A stretch of 63,453 bases of DNA, taken from Paenibacillaceae bacterium (GTDB lineage Bacteria; Bacillota; Clostridia; Lachnospirales; Lachnospiraceae). The position numbers and the translations under genes were made by a program. Under the pieces are notes generated by a model. That model was not told where the DNA came from, searched no databases, and worked only from the letters and a program-made list of their open reading frames with translations. Of this stretch, positions 19,086-28,045 are shown in pieces. Positions within the stretch are counted from its first letter, which is position 1. Every line of letters starts with the position of its first letter. Where the stretch lies: NCBI GenBank assembly GCA_015057715.1, contig SVDS01000013.1:1-63453 (forward strand), written 5' to 3'.

Positions 19086-19180
19086 AACTTGTGCCCGATG
19101 AAGCGGGGCACGCTGTCTATGTAAGTTAGCAATGCCAAGATAAATGTTGCAAATAACAGCACATCTGCAAATGAAAACAT
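19076..19180 (-). CDS. Small hydrophobic toxin of a type I system (holin-like)
   Basis: A 34-aa peptide beginning MFSFADVLLF, with one membrane helix (about residues 3-20), a short polar linker (YIDSVPRF) and a basic tail (GHKLKK). This is the layout of the holin-like toxins of Firmicutes type I systems. AGGAGG is present, though 12 bases from the ATG; an in-frame GTG at 19189 would be closer. The CCTCCC in its 5' leader (near 19234-19239) can pair with the ribosome site, which fits the translational self-masking known for such mRNAs. The gene is too short for ordinary gene callers. Confidence 0.65.
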   Translation of the reverse strand: MFSFADVLLFATFILALLTYIDSVPRFIGHKLKK

Positions 19181-19277
19181 ATCCGACACCACCTCCTCCC
19201 CTCTTATCATGACGTAAAGACATAAAAGCCGGGAGGTTCCACCCTGTATTCAGTTACTCCTTCATTGCTGACCCTAC

Positions 19278-21185
19278 TCACATCATTTGTGCTTCTTCCA
19301 TCTGAGTCATAGCCTTAATAAAAGCATCATAATCCTGCTTCTTCACTAATTCCTGAATCTGCTTCTGGCTTAACAGAAAAGATGCAGTCAGCTGATAAAA
19401 GTGCTGAAGTTCCACACTGGTATGATCTTTATCCGCAATACACACCAGGAAAATGGCCCGGATTTTCTGATCTCCCCACACAACCGGTTCGTCCAGAATT
19501 CCCACGCAGACAAAGGTCTCACTGCTCATTGCTTTATAGGCATGGGGCATTGCCACCTGATTGCCGAAGGCTGTTTTGGCCATACGCTCCCGCTGCAGCA
19601 CCGACTCATAAAATTCCTGGGGAAGATTCTTCTTTTCTATCACAAACTGGCACATAAAGCGAAGAACCTCTGTTTTTGTTTTAAACTTTAAATGGGGCAG
19701 AAACAGATCACGTTCATAGTAGTTTAATACAGAAGAAGTCTTCTGATCACAAAGAACTTTCTTTACATTTACAATGTCTTCATCACCCAGAAAATATTCC
19801 ACTTCCAGAATGGGAAGGGGAACCGATACGGTGATGGGGACAGTTGTAAAGATGTAATCATATCTGGAAAAATCCATTTTGTATAAACTTCCCACGTCAC
19901 AGGCTATGATCTCATCAATATAATCTTTGAACGAATTCTTATACTTATACTGCAAAAGCTGGGCGCTTCCTCTGCCGGAGGAGCAGACCAGAATGACATT
20001 CTTTTTTTTGATTTCGGTTTTCTTTCGTTCCAGCGCAAGTGCAAAAGCAAATGCAAAGTATGCCACCTCATCCTCTGACAGAGATACTTTAAAGTGTTCA
20101 TTCAGAACTGTGACCGCGTTACACGCCATGGTATAGGATAAACAAAATTTTTCCTTTACGTCACGGAGCATTGGATTTTTCATATCCATATCAAACCGGA
20201 TGCGGACACTTAATGGGACCAGATGCTGGCTTAAGATCATTCTCAGCTCTAAATCACTGCGAAAATCAAATTTAAACAAATCATAAACCCGTTCCAGCAT
20301 GGCAGTTACCAGATCACTGATTTCCTGGGTAATAATCACATTCTCTTCCGCATTTTCTTCCTCTAAAAACATTTTCTTACCCGCCAGATGAATGGCAATG
20401 TAGGTAACTTCATTTTCTGGGAAACTGATATGAAACCTTTCTTCCAGCTGTCTGGCTACCAATTGGGCTATCTGATATTCGTACCGCTCCCTGGGGTTTT
20501 CCAAAAGTCCTTCCGGCATGGGTACATAGTGGCATTCCATAATTCTGCTGATTGCAATGTAAAGGTGGACTACCAGATTCTGGTACGCCGCCCCGGTAAT
20601 CATAAAATCATTTTCCTTTAAAATTGTTGAAACAATGGCGGCAATTTCATCCATACTTTCATTTCCCTTATGAAATCTCTTACCGGAAAAGGATGCGATA
20701 CAAAGTCTGGTATCAAATTCTTTTCCTTCCAGGCGGATTCCATAATTAGGCTTGCGTATCACGCAAATATTGAATTTCTTTAAAAACTGTTCTACTTCTT
20801 TCAAATCTTCCGTCAGCGTCCGTTTGGAAATATACAGACTTTCACTTAATTTCTCCAGCTTTACATAGGATCCGCTGTTAATTAAGTACTCCAGCAGATA
20901 CTGGATCCGCTCTTCTGAGGTGGAAGGTAAGTATTCTTCTGAGCCATGTGCATGATCCTTGCGGCAGTAAGCCTCATATTTTTCATTGTCGTGAATATTA
21001 AGGAAGTAACCTACTCCATATTTAGACACAATCCCCGCCCCATGGGGTTCTATTTCCTGATTAATCTCTTTTAAGAGATTACGGACCGTTTTTGTCCCCG
21101 CATGAATTTCTTCTGCAAGCATCTCTGCCGTATAGTAATCTCTGTCTGATAAAATATCCAAGATCTGCTTCATTCGCCTGTCCAT
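19278..21185 (-). CDS. PRD-containing transcriptional activator with EIIB- and EIIA-like domains
   Basis: This 635-aa LicR/MtlR-type regulator starts with two helix-turn-helix domains (residues 5-60 and about 85-140), followed by two PTS regulation domains (about 170-390), an EIIB-like domain with Cys in LVCSSGRGSAQLL, and a C-terminal EIIA-like domain with the phosphorylatable His in AMPHAYKAM. Phosphorylation by HPr and by the IIB protein should switch activity according to sugar supply. It faces the GH1 gene across the toxin module and is the obvious candidate to control the PTS operon and GH1 gene. Confidence 0.9.
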   Translation of the reverse strand: MDRRMKQILDILSDRDYYTAEMLAEEIHAGTKTVRNLLKEINQEIEPHGAGIVSKYGVGYFLNIHDNEKYEAYCRKDHAHGSEEYLPSTSEERIQYLLEYLINSGSYVKLEKLSESLYISKRTLTEDLKEVEQFLKKFNICVIRKPNYGIRLEGKEFDTRLCIASFSGKRFHKGNESMDEIAAIVSTILKENDFMITGAAYQNLVVHLYIAISRIMECHYVPMPEGLLENPRERYEYQIAQLVARQLEERFHISFPENEVTYIAIHLAGKKMFLEEENAEENVIITQEISDLVTAMLERVYDLFKFDFRSDLELRMILSQHLVPLSVRIRFDMDMKNPMLRDVKEKFCLSYTMACNAVTVLNEHFKVSLSEDEVAYFAFAFALALERKKTEIKKKNVILVCSSGRGSAQLLQYKYKNSFKDYIDEIIACDVGSLYKMDFSRYDYIFTTVPITVSVPLPILEVEYFLGDEDIVNVKKVLCDQKTSSVLNYYERDLFLPHLKFKTKTEVLRFMCQFVIEKKNLPQEFYESVLQRERMAKTAFGNQVAMPHAYKAMSSETFVCVGILDEPVVWGDQKIRAIFLVCIADKDHTSVELQHFYQLTASFLLSQKQIQELVKKQDYDAFIKAMTQMEEAQMM

Positions 21186-21351
21186 TTTTCTTCACCCCTG
21201 TCAATCACGATCAGCATTGTTTTATCCAGATGGTCTACCATAACCAGCTTTATTTTGTTTGTTTTTTATCATTTCCCCGTGTCGATTATTGTTTTTTTAT
21301 GCATAATTACATATTAACATAAATCATCTTTTAACTGAATGAATCTTTTTT

Positions 21352-21366
21352 CCATTTTCAAAATGG
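21352..21366. promoter_or_regulatory. Perfect 15-base palindrome, possible PRD-regulator site
   Basis: CCATTTTCAAAATGG is a perfect palindrome between the divergent PRD regulator gene and the 200-aa gene. It lies upstream of a promoter with a good -10 (TATAAT, 21409-21414) but no clear -35, as expected for an activator site. A similar sequence occurs at 17226-17240. Confidence 0.45.
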
Positions 21367-21445
21367 TAATGTCTTCTTTATTTAATGAAATAAATATTAC
21401 TGTACGCATATAATGAAATAGAAACTTATTGTCAAGGGAGTCTTT

Positions 21446-22048
21446 ATGATCGGAGATAACGAGGACGTAAGAGGAATGATTACAATGAGCGGAAGTATTA
21501 TGGAGGTACAGAATGCACTTGTGGAGGAGATGTATACTTCCAACAGCAGGACGGGATATCTCCTTATCTCTTATGCTGATCCTGGTGAAAACGATATGAT
21601 AAACATTGAATTACTTCAATTAAATATTGGCTGGGAAACCATCCTCATTAATCAGTTCGGAGATAACATAAGTTTATGCAGCATTACAAAAGGATCCTAT
21701 GTCAATGCAACTTTTTCCACTATGATGACAAGAAGCATTCCCCCCCAGTCAAACGCCTATCGGGTGATTGCCATGGTAGATGCCTTATCCTACAGTATCA
21801 CAACAGACCGGATTCTGTTGGTTGATTCAAACAACAACTTTATCTATACCGGGAATCCCAATGATGAAACAGATCAGATGCGTTTTGTTATTACCAGTGC
21901 CACAGAAATTATAGATGAGAATGGGAATCCCCTGATTCTGGATGATCTAAAACCTGGGAAAATGGTCCGCATTAAACATGCCAATTTTCAGACTGCAAGC
22001 ATACCTCCCCAGACTACAGCATTTGTCATTGAACTGCTGTCTACTTAA
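21446..22048 (+). CDS. Protein with two repeated beta-rich units, function unknown
   Basis: This 200-aa protein has no signal peptide or membrane helix. It consists of two similar halves, each ending in a near-identical block: TRSIPPQSNAYRVIAM (about residues 94-109) and TASIPPQTTAFVIELL (about 182-197). The pattern of short alternating hydrophobic strands suggests two small beta-barrel or OB-like units. I do not recognise the family. It has a GGGAG ribosome site and is divergent from the PRD regulator, with which it shares an upstream palindrome. Confidence 0.75.
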   Translation: MIGDNEDVRGMITMSGSIMEVQNALVEEMYTSNSRTGYLLISYADPGENDMINIELLQLNIGWETILINQFGDNISLCSITKGSYVNATFSTMMTRSIPPQSNAYRVIAMVDALSYSITTDRILLVDSNNNFIYTGNPNDETDQMRFVITSATEIIDENGNPLILDDLKPGKMVRIKHANFQTASIPPQTTAFVIELLST

Positions 22049-22055
22049 AAAGAGA

Positions 22056-22112
22056 GCTGCCGGCAATTTTTTAATCCATTTCAGCAAATGGAATGAAAAA
22101 ACTGCCGGCAGC
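22056..22112. terminator. Bidirectional terminator between the 200-aa gene and yitT
   Basis: A long hairpin has outer arms GCTGCCGGCA/TGCCGGCAGC and inner complementary stretches including T-run/A-run and TCCATTT/AAATGGA. It ends two convergent genes. Confidence 0.75.
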
Positions 22113-22124
22113 CCTTTATTAAAT

Positions 22125-22949
22125 TTATTCTACATCAAATCCTCTGCCTATGATGTTGTTGCTTATGCTTGCGCAGATAAAGCTGTCATCATGAAAGGAC
22201 TTTACAAATTCTTTGATTGCAATTAACTCCTGCTGATTTACCACTGCCTGAATCAGCATCTTCTTTTTTACATTGGAAGTATCCATACCCTGAATAAAGG
22301 TGGCTCCTCTGTTTAAATCATTGCGGATAAACTGTGTTATCTCTAAATACTGATCTGACATAATATTAACATTATAATATTTCTCAAATCCGATGATCAG
22401 CTTATCTGTTACCACGCTCTGAACGAAGGTACAGATGAGGGAATAAACGATCATAGTCATATCTCCATAAATAATAGAGGAGAAAATAACTACCGTATTA
22501 ATAATTAAATAGTAGGATCCAATTGATAAACCCTTTTTTTCTTTCAGATACAATGCCACAATGGATTCTGGTCCGTTGGCAACTCTCTGTTTCATAATAA
22601 TACCGCCTGCGATTCCACCTACAACGCCGCCGCTGATGGCTGCAGCGATAGGATCTGTGAGAAACTGCGGCAGATACCGGTTAACAATACCTACATAAAA
22701 AGTAAACATAAAATAACTGAATCCAGCATAAAAAATCTGTTTCTTACTATAGCTGAAAAATGCCCAGACGAATATGGGCAATGCCATAATAATCAAAAGC
22801 AGCTGTACATCGGCGCCAGTCAGACGGTTAAATACCGTCGCCAGTCCCCCAAGTCCGGTAGCGACTAAATTGTTGGCATTTAGAATCTGGCAATATGCAC
22901 ATGCAGAGATAAACTGGCCTATTGCTATCCAAAAAAGCTTTTTCTTCAT
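22125..22949 (-). CDS. YitT-family membrane protein (DUF161 plus DUF2179)
   Basis: This 274-aa protein has five to six membrane helices with the Gly-rich NNLVATGLGGLATVFNRLTG region typical of YitT proteins, then a C-terminal cytoplasmic DUF2179 domain (about residues 185-270). The molecular role of the family is not settled. I use ATG 22949 because GAGGAG lies 6 bases upstream; the longer frame reads into the intergenic region. It is monocistronic. Confidence 0.88.
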   Translation of the reverse strand: MKKKLFWIAIGQFISACAYCQILNANNLVATGLGGLATVFNRLTGADVQLLLIIMALPIFVWAFFSYSKKQIFYAGFSYFMFTFYVGIVNRYLPQFLTDPIAAAISGGVVGGIAGGIIMKQRVANGPESIVALYLKEKKGLSIGSYYLIINTVVIFSSIIYGDMTMIVYSLICTFVQSVVTDKLIIGFEKYYNVNIMSDQYLEITQFIRNDLNRGATFIQGMDTSNVKKKMLIQAVVNQQELIAIKEFVKSFHDDSFICASISNNIIGRGFDVE

Positions 22950-23210
22950 TGTTGCTCTCCTCATTCCAGTAGGTGATTTTATAGTTTTTGCGGTTTGTTT
23001 TAATGCCTTTTCACCGACACCTATTATATAGATTTCACTCCTGTTAAGCAACAACATTAATTTGTTAATTTTTTGACTATTTTCTCTTATTATATGCTTA
23101 CATCGTTTTATTTTCCGAATATATCCTGCAAATACTCATCAATGTATCAAAACACCCCAACGCTATGGTGATATAAGTCCAGAAAATCAGCTCATCCAGT
23201 TAAAAGTTTG

Positions 23211-24251
23211 TTAAAATTCTACAAAGTCCCCTCTTTTTTCTACCACATTGTAACCAATTGAGGAAACACGGTTTCTCAGACAGACATTACACTCTGCTGC
23301 TTCTTCTCCTGTACAGATTTTATTATCATATAGCTCGTACTTTTTTCTCACACCAATGGGAGATAAATTAGGCATTAAAACATTGGAACCGGATAGGATT
23401 CCTTTCTCTCTTCCCTTGGGATCTATGGTTCCTAACGCAGTTGTAGCCGGAATTAAAGCATTGGGAAGCATGAGCCTGAGCATTCCAATGAGAAACAGGG
23501 TTAAATCCATGCTCCCAGCTGGAAAATCCTTAAACGGAGTTTCCTTATGTGGGATAAAAGGGCCGATTCCAACCATTTGAGGCGACAATTCTTTAATAAA
23601 TTCAAGATCTTCTGCCAGACACTCAGGGGTCTGGTATGGAGAACCCACCATAAATCCGGTTCCTACCTGATAACCGATTTTCTTTAAATTTCTTAAACAT
23701 TCCTTCCTGTTTTCAAGGGAAAGGGACTCTGGGTGAAGCTTTTTATAATGTTCTTCATTGGCAGTCTCATGGCGTAAAAGGAATCGATTGGCACCAGCTT
23801 CGTAATACGCCTGATACTGATCGTAGCTTTTTTCCCCAATGGAAAGGGTAATGGCACAATCCGGATATCCTTCTCTCATGTCTTTTATAATATCAATCAT
23901 AATTTCATCGGTAAATGCCGGATCTTCTCCGCCCTGGAGAACGAAGGTCCGAAAACCAAGTTCATAGCCGTTCTGACAGCAGGAAAGAATCTCCTCCTTA
24001 CTCAGGCGGTAACGGCTGACGTTTTTATTGCTCCTTCTGATCCCGCAGTAAAAACAGTCATTTTTACAGTAATTGGTAAATTCGATCAGTCCTCTAATGT
24101 AAACTTCCTTTTGAAAATGCTCCTGGCTGGTTATCTGCGCCAGGGAAAAAAGATATTCACTGGTATCTTTATCAAAATTTTCTATTAAATAGATAAACTC
24201 TTCTTTTTCCAGGTTGTGATTCTTATATAATTTATCAATCAGTTCTCTCAT
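23211..24251 (-). CDS. hydE: [FeFe]-hydrogenase maturation radical SAM protein HydE
   Basis: This 346-aa radical S-adenosylmethionine enzyme has the CX3CX2C cluster motif (Cys62, Cys66, Cys69 in CKNDCFYC) followed by the barrel with GGEDP and RHETA signatures seen in HydE. A second Cys group (CTGEEAAECNVC) near the C terminus matches the site of an extra Fe-S cluster in some HydE proteins. HydE acts early in building the dithiomethylamine-bearing H-cluster. BioB and PylB are related, but the RHETA/second-cluster pattern favours HydE. HydF, HydG and a hydrogenase are not in this window. Confidence 0.85.
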   Translation of the reverse strand: MRELIDKLYKNHNLEKEEFIYLIENFDKDTSEYLFSLAQITSQEHFQKEVYIRGLIEFTNYCKNDCFYCGIRRSNKNVSRYRLSKEEILSCCQNGYELGFRTFVLQGGEDPAFTDEIMIDIIKDMREGYPDCAITLSIGEKSYDQYQAYYEAGANRFLLRHETANEEHYKKLHPESLSLENRKECLRNLKKIGYQVGTGFMVGSPYQTPECLAEDLEFIKELSPQMVGIGPFIPHKETPFKDFPAGSMDLTLFLIGMLRLMLPNALIPATTALGTIDPKGREKGILSGSNVLMPNLSPIGVRKKYELYDNKICTGEEAAECNVCLRNRVSSIGYNVVEKRGDFVEF

Positions 24252-24554
24252 ATGCCTCTGCTCCTTCTCCTGAAACGGCTACGCATATCCGTGCCATATG
24301 TGTTTATTCTAACATGTTTCCCCTTAACTGCAAAAATGAATTTTCTGGCAGCGCCATGTACATTCATAGTATATTGGTATGTTTATACTATCATTTTCCT
24401 GGAGTTTGGGGAAGTGGGTTTTATCTTCTTGACGAAAAACCATACATTCGCTACAATTATACCATGAATGGACGTGTTTTTCTGTAGGTTTTCACAAAAA
24501 ACCCTTCCATTTTGGCTCCTATCACTCTCAAATTAATACTTAAGGAGACCATTT
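24252..24554. promoter_or_regulatory. Intergenic region with the GH105 promoter
   Basis: This 303-base divergent intergenic region contains a good plus-strand promoter: TTGACG (24429-24434), 17 bases, TACAAT (24452-24457). That leaves a leader of about 90 bases before the GH105 start at 24555. Nothing else coding is visible. Confidence 0.65.
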
Positions 24555-26693
24555 ATGAAATATTTTAATCAGGAAGACAGTGCTTACGCAGTTTATGGGG
24601 ACAGGGACAAAGATGTAATTGCACTGCTTGCCAACCGCTTCATCGGGGAAAATCCCCAGGTACCTTATCAGTACCGGCTGGATTTTACAACCGGTATCTT
24701 ATGTGACACAAAGGGATGGTATCTGTTTGATTTTTACAATCGCTTTCCCAATGCACAGATCGGGGATATCTGCTATGGTGCAGGTGACCTTTACAGTCAC
24801 GAGCAGACTCCTTCCCGCTTTGAGGTCCGCTGTCAGGGTCCCGTTGTATGTTATGTAAACGGGGAAGAGGTATACCGATCCCAGCCTGGAGATGAGAGTT
24901 TTAAGACCTCTGCTTTTTTCTCCATTACTCTTTTAGCAGGTCTGAATCACTTCGTTTTAATGACTGAAAAAACAGAAATCGGCTTTGGCTTCACTTTGCG
25001 GAATGCCAAACCACAATGGGAACCGCCTCATTTTCTCTCACCCATACCAGAGCGAAACGGGCAGGCAGGCTTTGTTTACAGTGAACCGGTTCAGTGGGAT
25101 ACGGATGGTTTAAAGTCCATACTTACCGGCCGCTATGATGATATTGCCTGGTATCCAAGCAATGAGTATGAGAAAACCCAGTCAGACTGCCCCATTACAC
25201 GAATCTTTGGCTCCTCAAGCCAGGGAACCGCTGTTTTAAAAAGTGGGTTCGTTCTTGATCAGGCAAAGATCGTCCATGTCACAGGCAAAAGCAAGACCCA
25301 GACCAGGCTTTTCATTAACGGTGAGTTAAGGGGAGAGTGGCAAAACGGAGCCTGGGAATCAGAAATTATGCTTCGGGGAGGCTCACATAACGTCCTTATA
25401 TTTTGTGAAAAAAAGGCTGGTGAAGAGACTGGATTAGAGCTTCAGCTGGAGGCTGACAACAGTGCCATTCCTCTGTCTGCAGGAGTAAAAGGATATGACG
25501 GCCCATGGCTTTATGCCGGTATGTTTGGTGATAGTATCCCGCCTGTCCCAGATCTTTTGTCTATGGAAAAGGTTTATGATGGATTAAACGGTACGTGCTA
25601 TTGGAAGGCTGATCTGCCAGATTCCTTTGTGAGAATGTTTGCAGAAGAAGAATTATACGGAAAATGGACTTATCCCTGCGGAGTTACCTTATATGGTCTA
25701 TTAACTGCCAGCCGTTATTTTAACCGCACTGACTGGCAGGAATATGCTTTGGAATATGCCCGTATGACAGCTGCAGTCTATGATTATTCCGTATATGACA
25801 AATCCGTTTTTGGCTATCCTGGAGTTAATACACAGCTTTGCTGGTTAAGCGAGCTGGACGACTGTGGATCTTTTGGTTCCTTTCTGTTAGAAGCCAACAA
25901 ATACCGGCCTGCCAGAGAGGCTGAAAAACTTTCTGATGTAATTGCTGATTTTATGAGAAACCATCAGAGAAGAGAACAGGACATGGTATTTTCCAGAAAC
26001 AACAATACCATGTGGATTGATGATATGTATATGAGTATCCCCTTCCTATGCCGGTACTATCAGCTCAGCAAAGACTCTGTGTATCTGGATGATGCGTGCC
26101 GACAGGCAAAGCTTTTTAAACAGTACTTCTTCATGACAGATAAAATGCTGATGTCCCATATCATTGATTTAAATTATGGTAAGATGAACCGGATTCCATG
26201 GAGCAGAGGAAACGGCTGGGTCGTTCTCGCCCTCTCCGAACTTCTTCTTATCCTGCCAAAGGAACATCCGGATTACGATGCCATCACTTCCTTCTTCCTT
26301 GAAATGACGGAAGGCATATTGCAGGTACAGGATGAAACAGGTATGTGGCATCAGATTCTTGATGATTCCACCACTTACGAGGAAGCTTCTTCCACCTCCA
26401 TGTTCATCTGCGCCTTTTCAAGAGGTATTCGGCTGGGTATTATAAAAGATACTTTGCAAAACCGGTGCATTGCTTCCATAGCAAAGGCATGGACTGGTAT
26501 GAAAAAAACAGTAATTAACCGGAAAGGCGACTTATATGGTGTCTGCCGTGGATCCGACTGTTCTTACAGCCGGTCCTATTACCGCCAGCTGGGGTGGCGC
26601 TTTAATGACCCTCACGGAATTGGTATTGCAGTACTGGCGGGAGTGGAGAAACTTCTGCTGGACGAATTCCTGCAGAATCCTTCTATCTCATAA
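24555..26693 (+). CDS. GH88/GH105-type unsaturated glycuronyl hydrolase
   Basis: This 712-aa protein lacks a signal peptide. The C-terminal half (about residues 350-700) is an (alpha/alpha)6 barrel with the family landmarks TMWIDDMYMSIPF, containing the catalytic Asp, and WSRGNGWVVLALSELL, matching YteR/YesR-type GH105 enzymes. The N-terminal 340 residues are a beta-rich extension, as in long GH105 proteins. The expected reaction removes unsaturated uronic acid from lyase products of pectin (rhamnogalacturonan) or related chains. AAGGAGA precedes the ATG. It is a single gene with a terminator and no transporter beside it. Confidence 0.82.
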   Translation: MKYFNQEDSAYAVYGDRDKDVIALLANRFIGENPQVPYQYRLDFTTGILCDTKGWYLFDFYNRFPNAQIGDICYGAGDLYSHEQTPSRFEVRCQGPVVCYVNGEEVYRSQPGDESFKTSAFFSITLLAGLNHFVLMTEKTEIGFGFTLRNAKPQWEPPHFLSPIPERNGQAGFVYSEPVQWDTDGLKSILTGRYDDIAWYPSNEYEKTQSDCPITRIFGSSSQGTAVLKSGFVLDQAKIVHVTGKSKTQTRLFINGELRGEWQNGAWESEIMLRGGSHNVLIFCEKKAGEETGLELQLEADNSAIPLSAGVKGYDGPWLYAGMFGDSIPPVPDLLSMEKVYDGLNGTCYWKADLPDSFVRMFAEEELYGKWTYPCGVTLYGLLTASRYFNRTDWQEYALEYARMTAAVYDYSVYDKSVFGYPGVNTQLCWLSELDDCGSFGSFLLEANKYRPAREAEKLSDVIADFMRNHQRREQDMVFSRNNNTMWIDDMYMSIPFLCRYYQLSKDSVYLDDACRQAKLFKQYFFMTDKMLMSHIIDLNYGKMNRIPWSRGNGWVVLALSELLLILPKEHPDYDAITSFFLEMTEGILQVQDETGMWHQILDDSTTYEEASSTSMFICAFSRGIRLGIIKDTLQNRCIASIAKAWTGMKKTVINRKGDLYGVCRGSDCSYSRSYYRQLGWRFNDPHGIGIAVLAGVEKLLLDEFLQNPSIS

Positions 26694-26697
26694 TCAT

Positions 26698-26728
26698 ACA
26701 GGGCGTTCCTTTTGGAACGCCCTGTTTT
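26698..26728 (+). terminator. Terminator of the GH105 gene
   Basis: A 12-base perfect stem (26698-26709 with 26714-26725) has a 4-base loop and a following T-run. It overlaps the end of the convergent tetR-type gene. Confidence 0.88.
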
Positions 26729-27354
26729 CAATTGCTGTCTTGTCTAATTAAATATTGATGAATGGCATCAACGCCTTCCTTTATAATTCTGGAATCATTA
26801 ACTGGATTATCCTGAAAAACAATCTGATCGACTAAGGAGCTCATTATATTAACCACCACAATGGAAGCCGCCTCTAAATCCTTTACTCTCAGCATATCAT
26901 AAAAGGCTTTTAAATAGTCCAGTGTCATTTGACGGACTGTCTCCTGCTGCTTTTCCATAACTGCACTCACCTCTGGCATGGAATGACTGAGGATTTTTAA
27001 TTCTTTGTTGAATTCTTTTGAAGCTCTGTGACTTTTTATCATTTCTTCCATAAGTCCCGTAATCCAGAGCTGGGGGTTTTCCCGGTACGATTCTAACTGA
27101 ACATTCATAGATTCATGTACTTTTAAAAACGATTCATTATAACGATCCAATATTTCTACCAGTATCATATCTTTATCCCGATAATAAAAATAAAGACTTC
27201 CGATAGAAACTTCCGCCACTTTGGCAATTTCGTTGGTAGTGGTCTTAAAATAACCTTTCTCACAAAAAAGCTGATAAGCCACATTTCTTATTTTTTCTTT
27301 TGTCTTAATACTGCGCGTCTGTTTTGGCTGCCGCGTTTCCTGATTGGATTCCAT
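26728..27354 (-). CDS. TetR-family repressor
   Basis: This 208-aa protein has a TetR N-terminal helix-turn-helix (TTTNEIAKVAEVSIGSLYFY) and an all-helical ligand-binding domain. GGGGAGG precedes the ATG. It is divergent from a small membrane-protein gene, and the shared 143-base region carries two similar inverted repeats over the latter's promoter. It most likely represses that gene and perhaps itself. Confidence 0.9.
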   Translation of the reverse strand: MESNQETRQPKQTRSIKTKEKIRNVAYQLFCEKGYFKTTTNEIAKVAEVSIGSLYFYYRDKDMILVEILDRYNESFLKVHESMNVQLESYRENPQLWITGLMEEMIKSHRASKEFNKELKILSHSMPEVSAVMEKQQETVRQMTLDYLKAFYDMLRVKDLEAASIVVVNIMSSLVDQIVFQDNPVNDSRIIKEGVDAIHQYLIRQDSN

Positions 27355-27409
27355 ATTAACGCCTCCCCATGTTGAATATATAGATCCATAATCTGTTTGT
27401 CAATAAATA

Positions 27410-27425
27410 TTGAGCAATTATTCAA
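27410..27425. promoter_or_regulatory. Upstream TetR half-site pair
   Basis: TTGAG-N6-TTCAA has the same arrangement as the stronger operator at 27455-27480 with one mismatch, and lies just before the -35 box. Confidence 0.45.
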
Positions 27426-27431
27426 ATTCAA

Positions 27432-27459
27432 TTGACATATTATGATCAGGGAGTATAAT
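27432..27459 (+). promoter_or_regulatory. Strong promoter of the DUF6790-like gene
   Basis: Consensus TTGACA (27432-27437) and TATAAT (27454-27459) are 16 bases apart. A promoter this strong needs the repressor for control. Confidence 0.8.
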
Positions 27460-27480
27460 TTGAGTAAATGCTCAAATTAT
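27455..27480. promoter_or_regulatory. TetR-type operator over the start site
   Basis: Ten-base perfect arms (ATAATTTGAG and CTCAAATTAT) with a 6-base spacer overlap the -10 box and transcription start, ideal for repression by the adjacent TetR protein. Confidence 0.7.
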
Positions 27481-27497
27481 TAGCAGGAGGTAATATT

Positions 27498-27968
27498 ATG
27501 ATTTTTTTAGTTATCTGGATTCTGGGACTATTAGTTGGAATTATCACGGCAGTTATAAACCCGGCAATGCACACATTTTCCTCCTTCTGCCAGAATCTGT
27601 TGTTTTACCAGCTTACAATCACACTTACACTGTCCGGTGCTGTCAGCTTTATGGGCCATGTATTCTGGTCTGACACGGTAGCTGAGTCAATTGGCTGGAG
27701 CAAGGGAAGCCCTTTTCAGAAAGAACTGGGATTTGCAGAAGCAGGATTTGCTCTGGCTGGACTATTCTGTATTTTTTATCACCGGGAATTCTGGTTGGCT
27801 GCAATCGTGCTGGCATCCCCTTTATATCTGCTGGCTGGGATTAACCACATCTGGGAAGTTGTTAAAAAAAAGAACTATGCGCCACATAATACCTGGACTA
27901 TTCTGCCTGATCTGCTGATGCCAATATCATGGATACTTTTGTTTGTATTTTCAGTTCCTAAAATGTGA
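27498..27968 (+). CDS. Four-helix membrane protein, DUF6790-like
   Basis: This 156-aa integral membrane protein has four hydrophobic segments and a conserved-looking polar block between helices 2 and 3 (SIGWSKGSPFQKELGFAEAG), which recalls DUF6790 proteins. I use ATG 27498 with AGGAGG 7 bases upstream. The TetR neighbour suggests it is induced by a small molecule, perhaps one acting on the membrane. The biochemical role is unknown. Confidence 0.72.
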   Translation: MIFLVIWILGLLVGIITAVINPAMHTFSSFCQNLLFYQLTITLTLSGAVSFMGHVFWSDTVAESIGWSKGSPFQKELGFAEAGFALAGLFCIFYHREFWLAAIVLASPLYLLAGINHIWEVVKKKNYAPHNTWTILPDLLMPISWILLFVFSVPKM

Positions 27969-27987
27969 TAAACACTAAAAATAAAGA

Positions 27988-28025
27988 AGATATCTTTAGC
28001 TCCTAACCTGCTGCCAAAGATATCT
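27988..28025. terminator. Bidirectional terminator
   Basis: Ten-base arms AGATATCTTT/AAAGATATCT are followed by T-rich tracts on both strands between two convergent genes. Confidence 0.7.
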
Positions 28026-28045
28026 CCCTTATTTTTATATACTAA

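Larger units (their letters stand above)
18854..19277. other. Region between the GH1 gene and the PRD regulator
   Basis: This 424-base stretch without a long gene holds a type I toxin-antitoxin module: a plus-strand RNA with its own promoter and terminator, and a convergent 34-codon toxin frame on the minus strand. Both are listed separately. Confidence 0.75.

Noticed and set aside
24506-24514. CCATTTTGG before the GH105 gene as a PRD-regulator site
   Set aside because: Nine bases only, downstream of the promoter and without the full palindrome; chance is a sufficient explanation.
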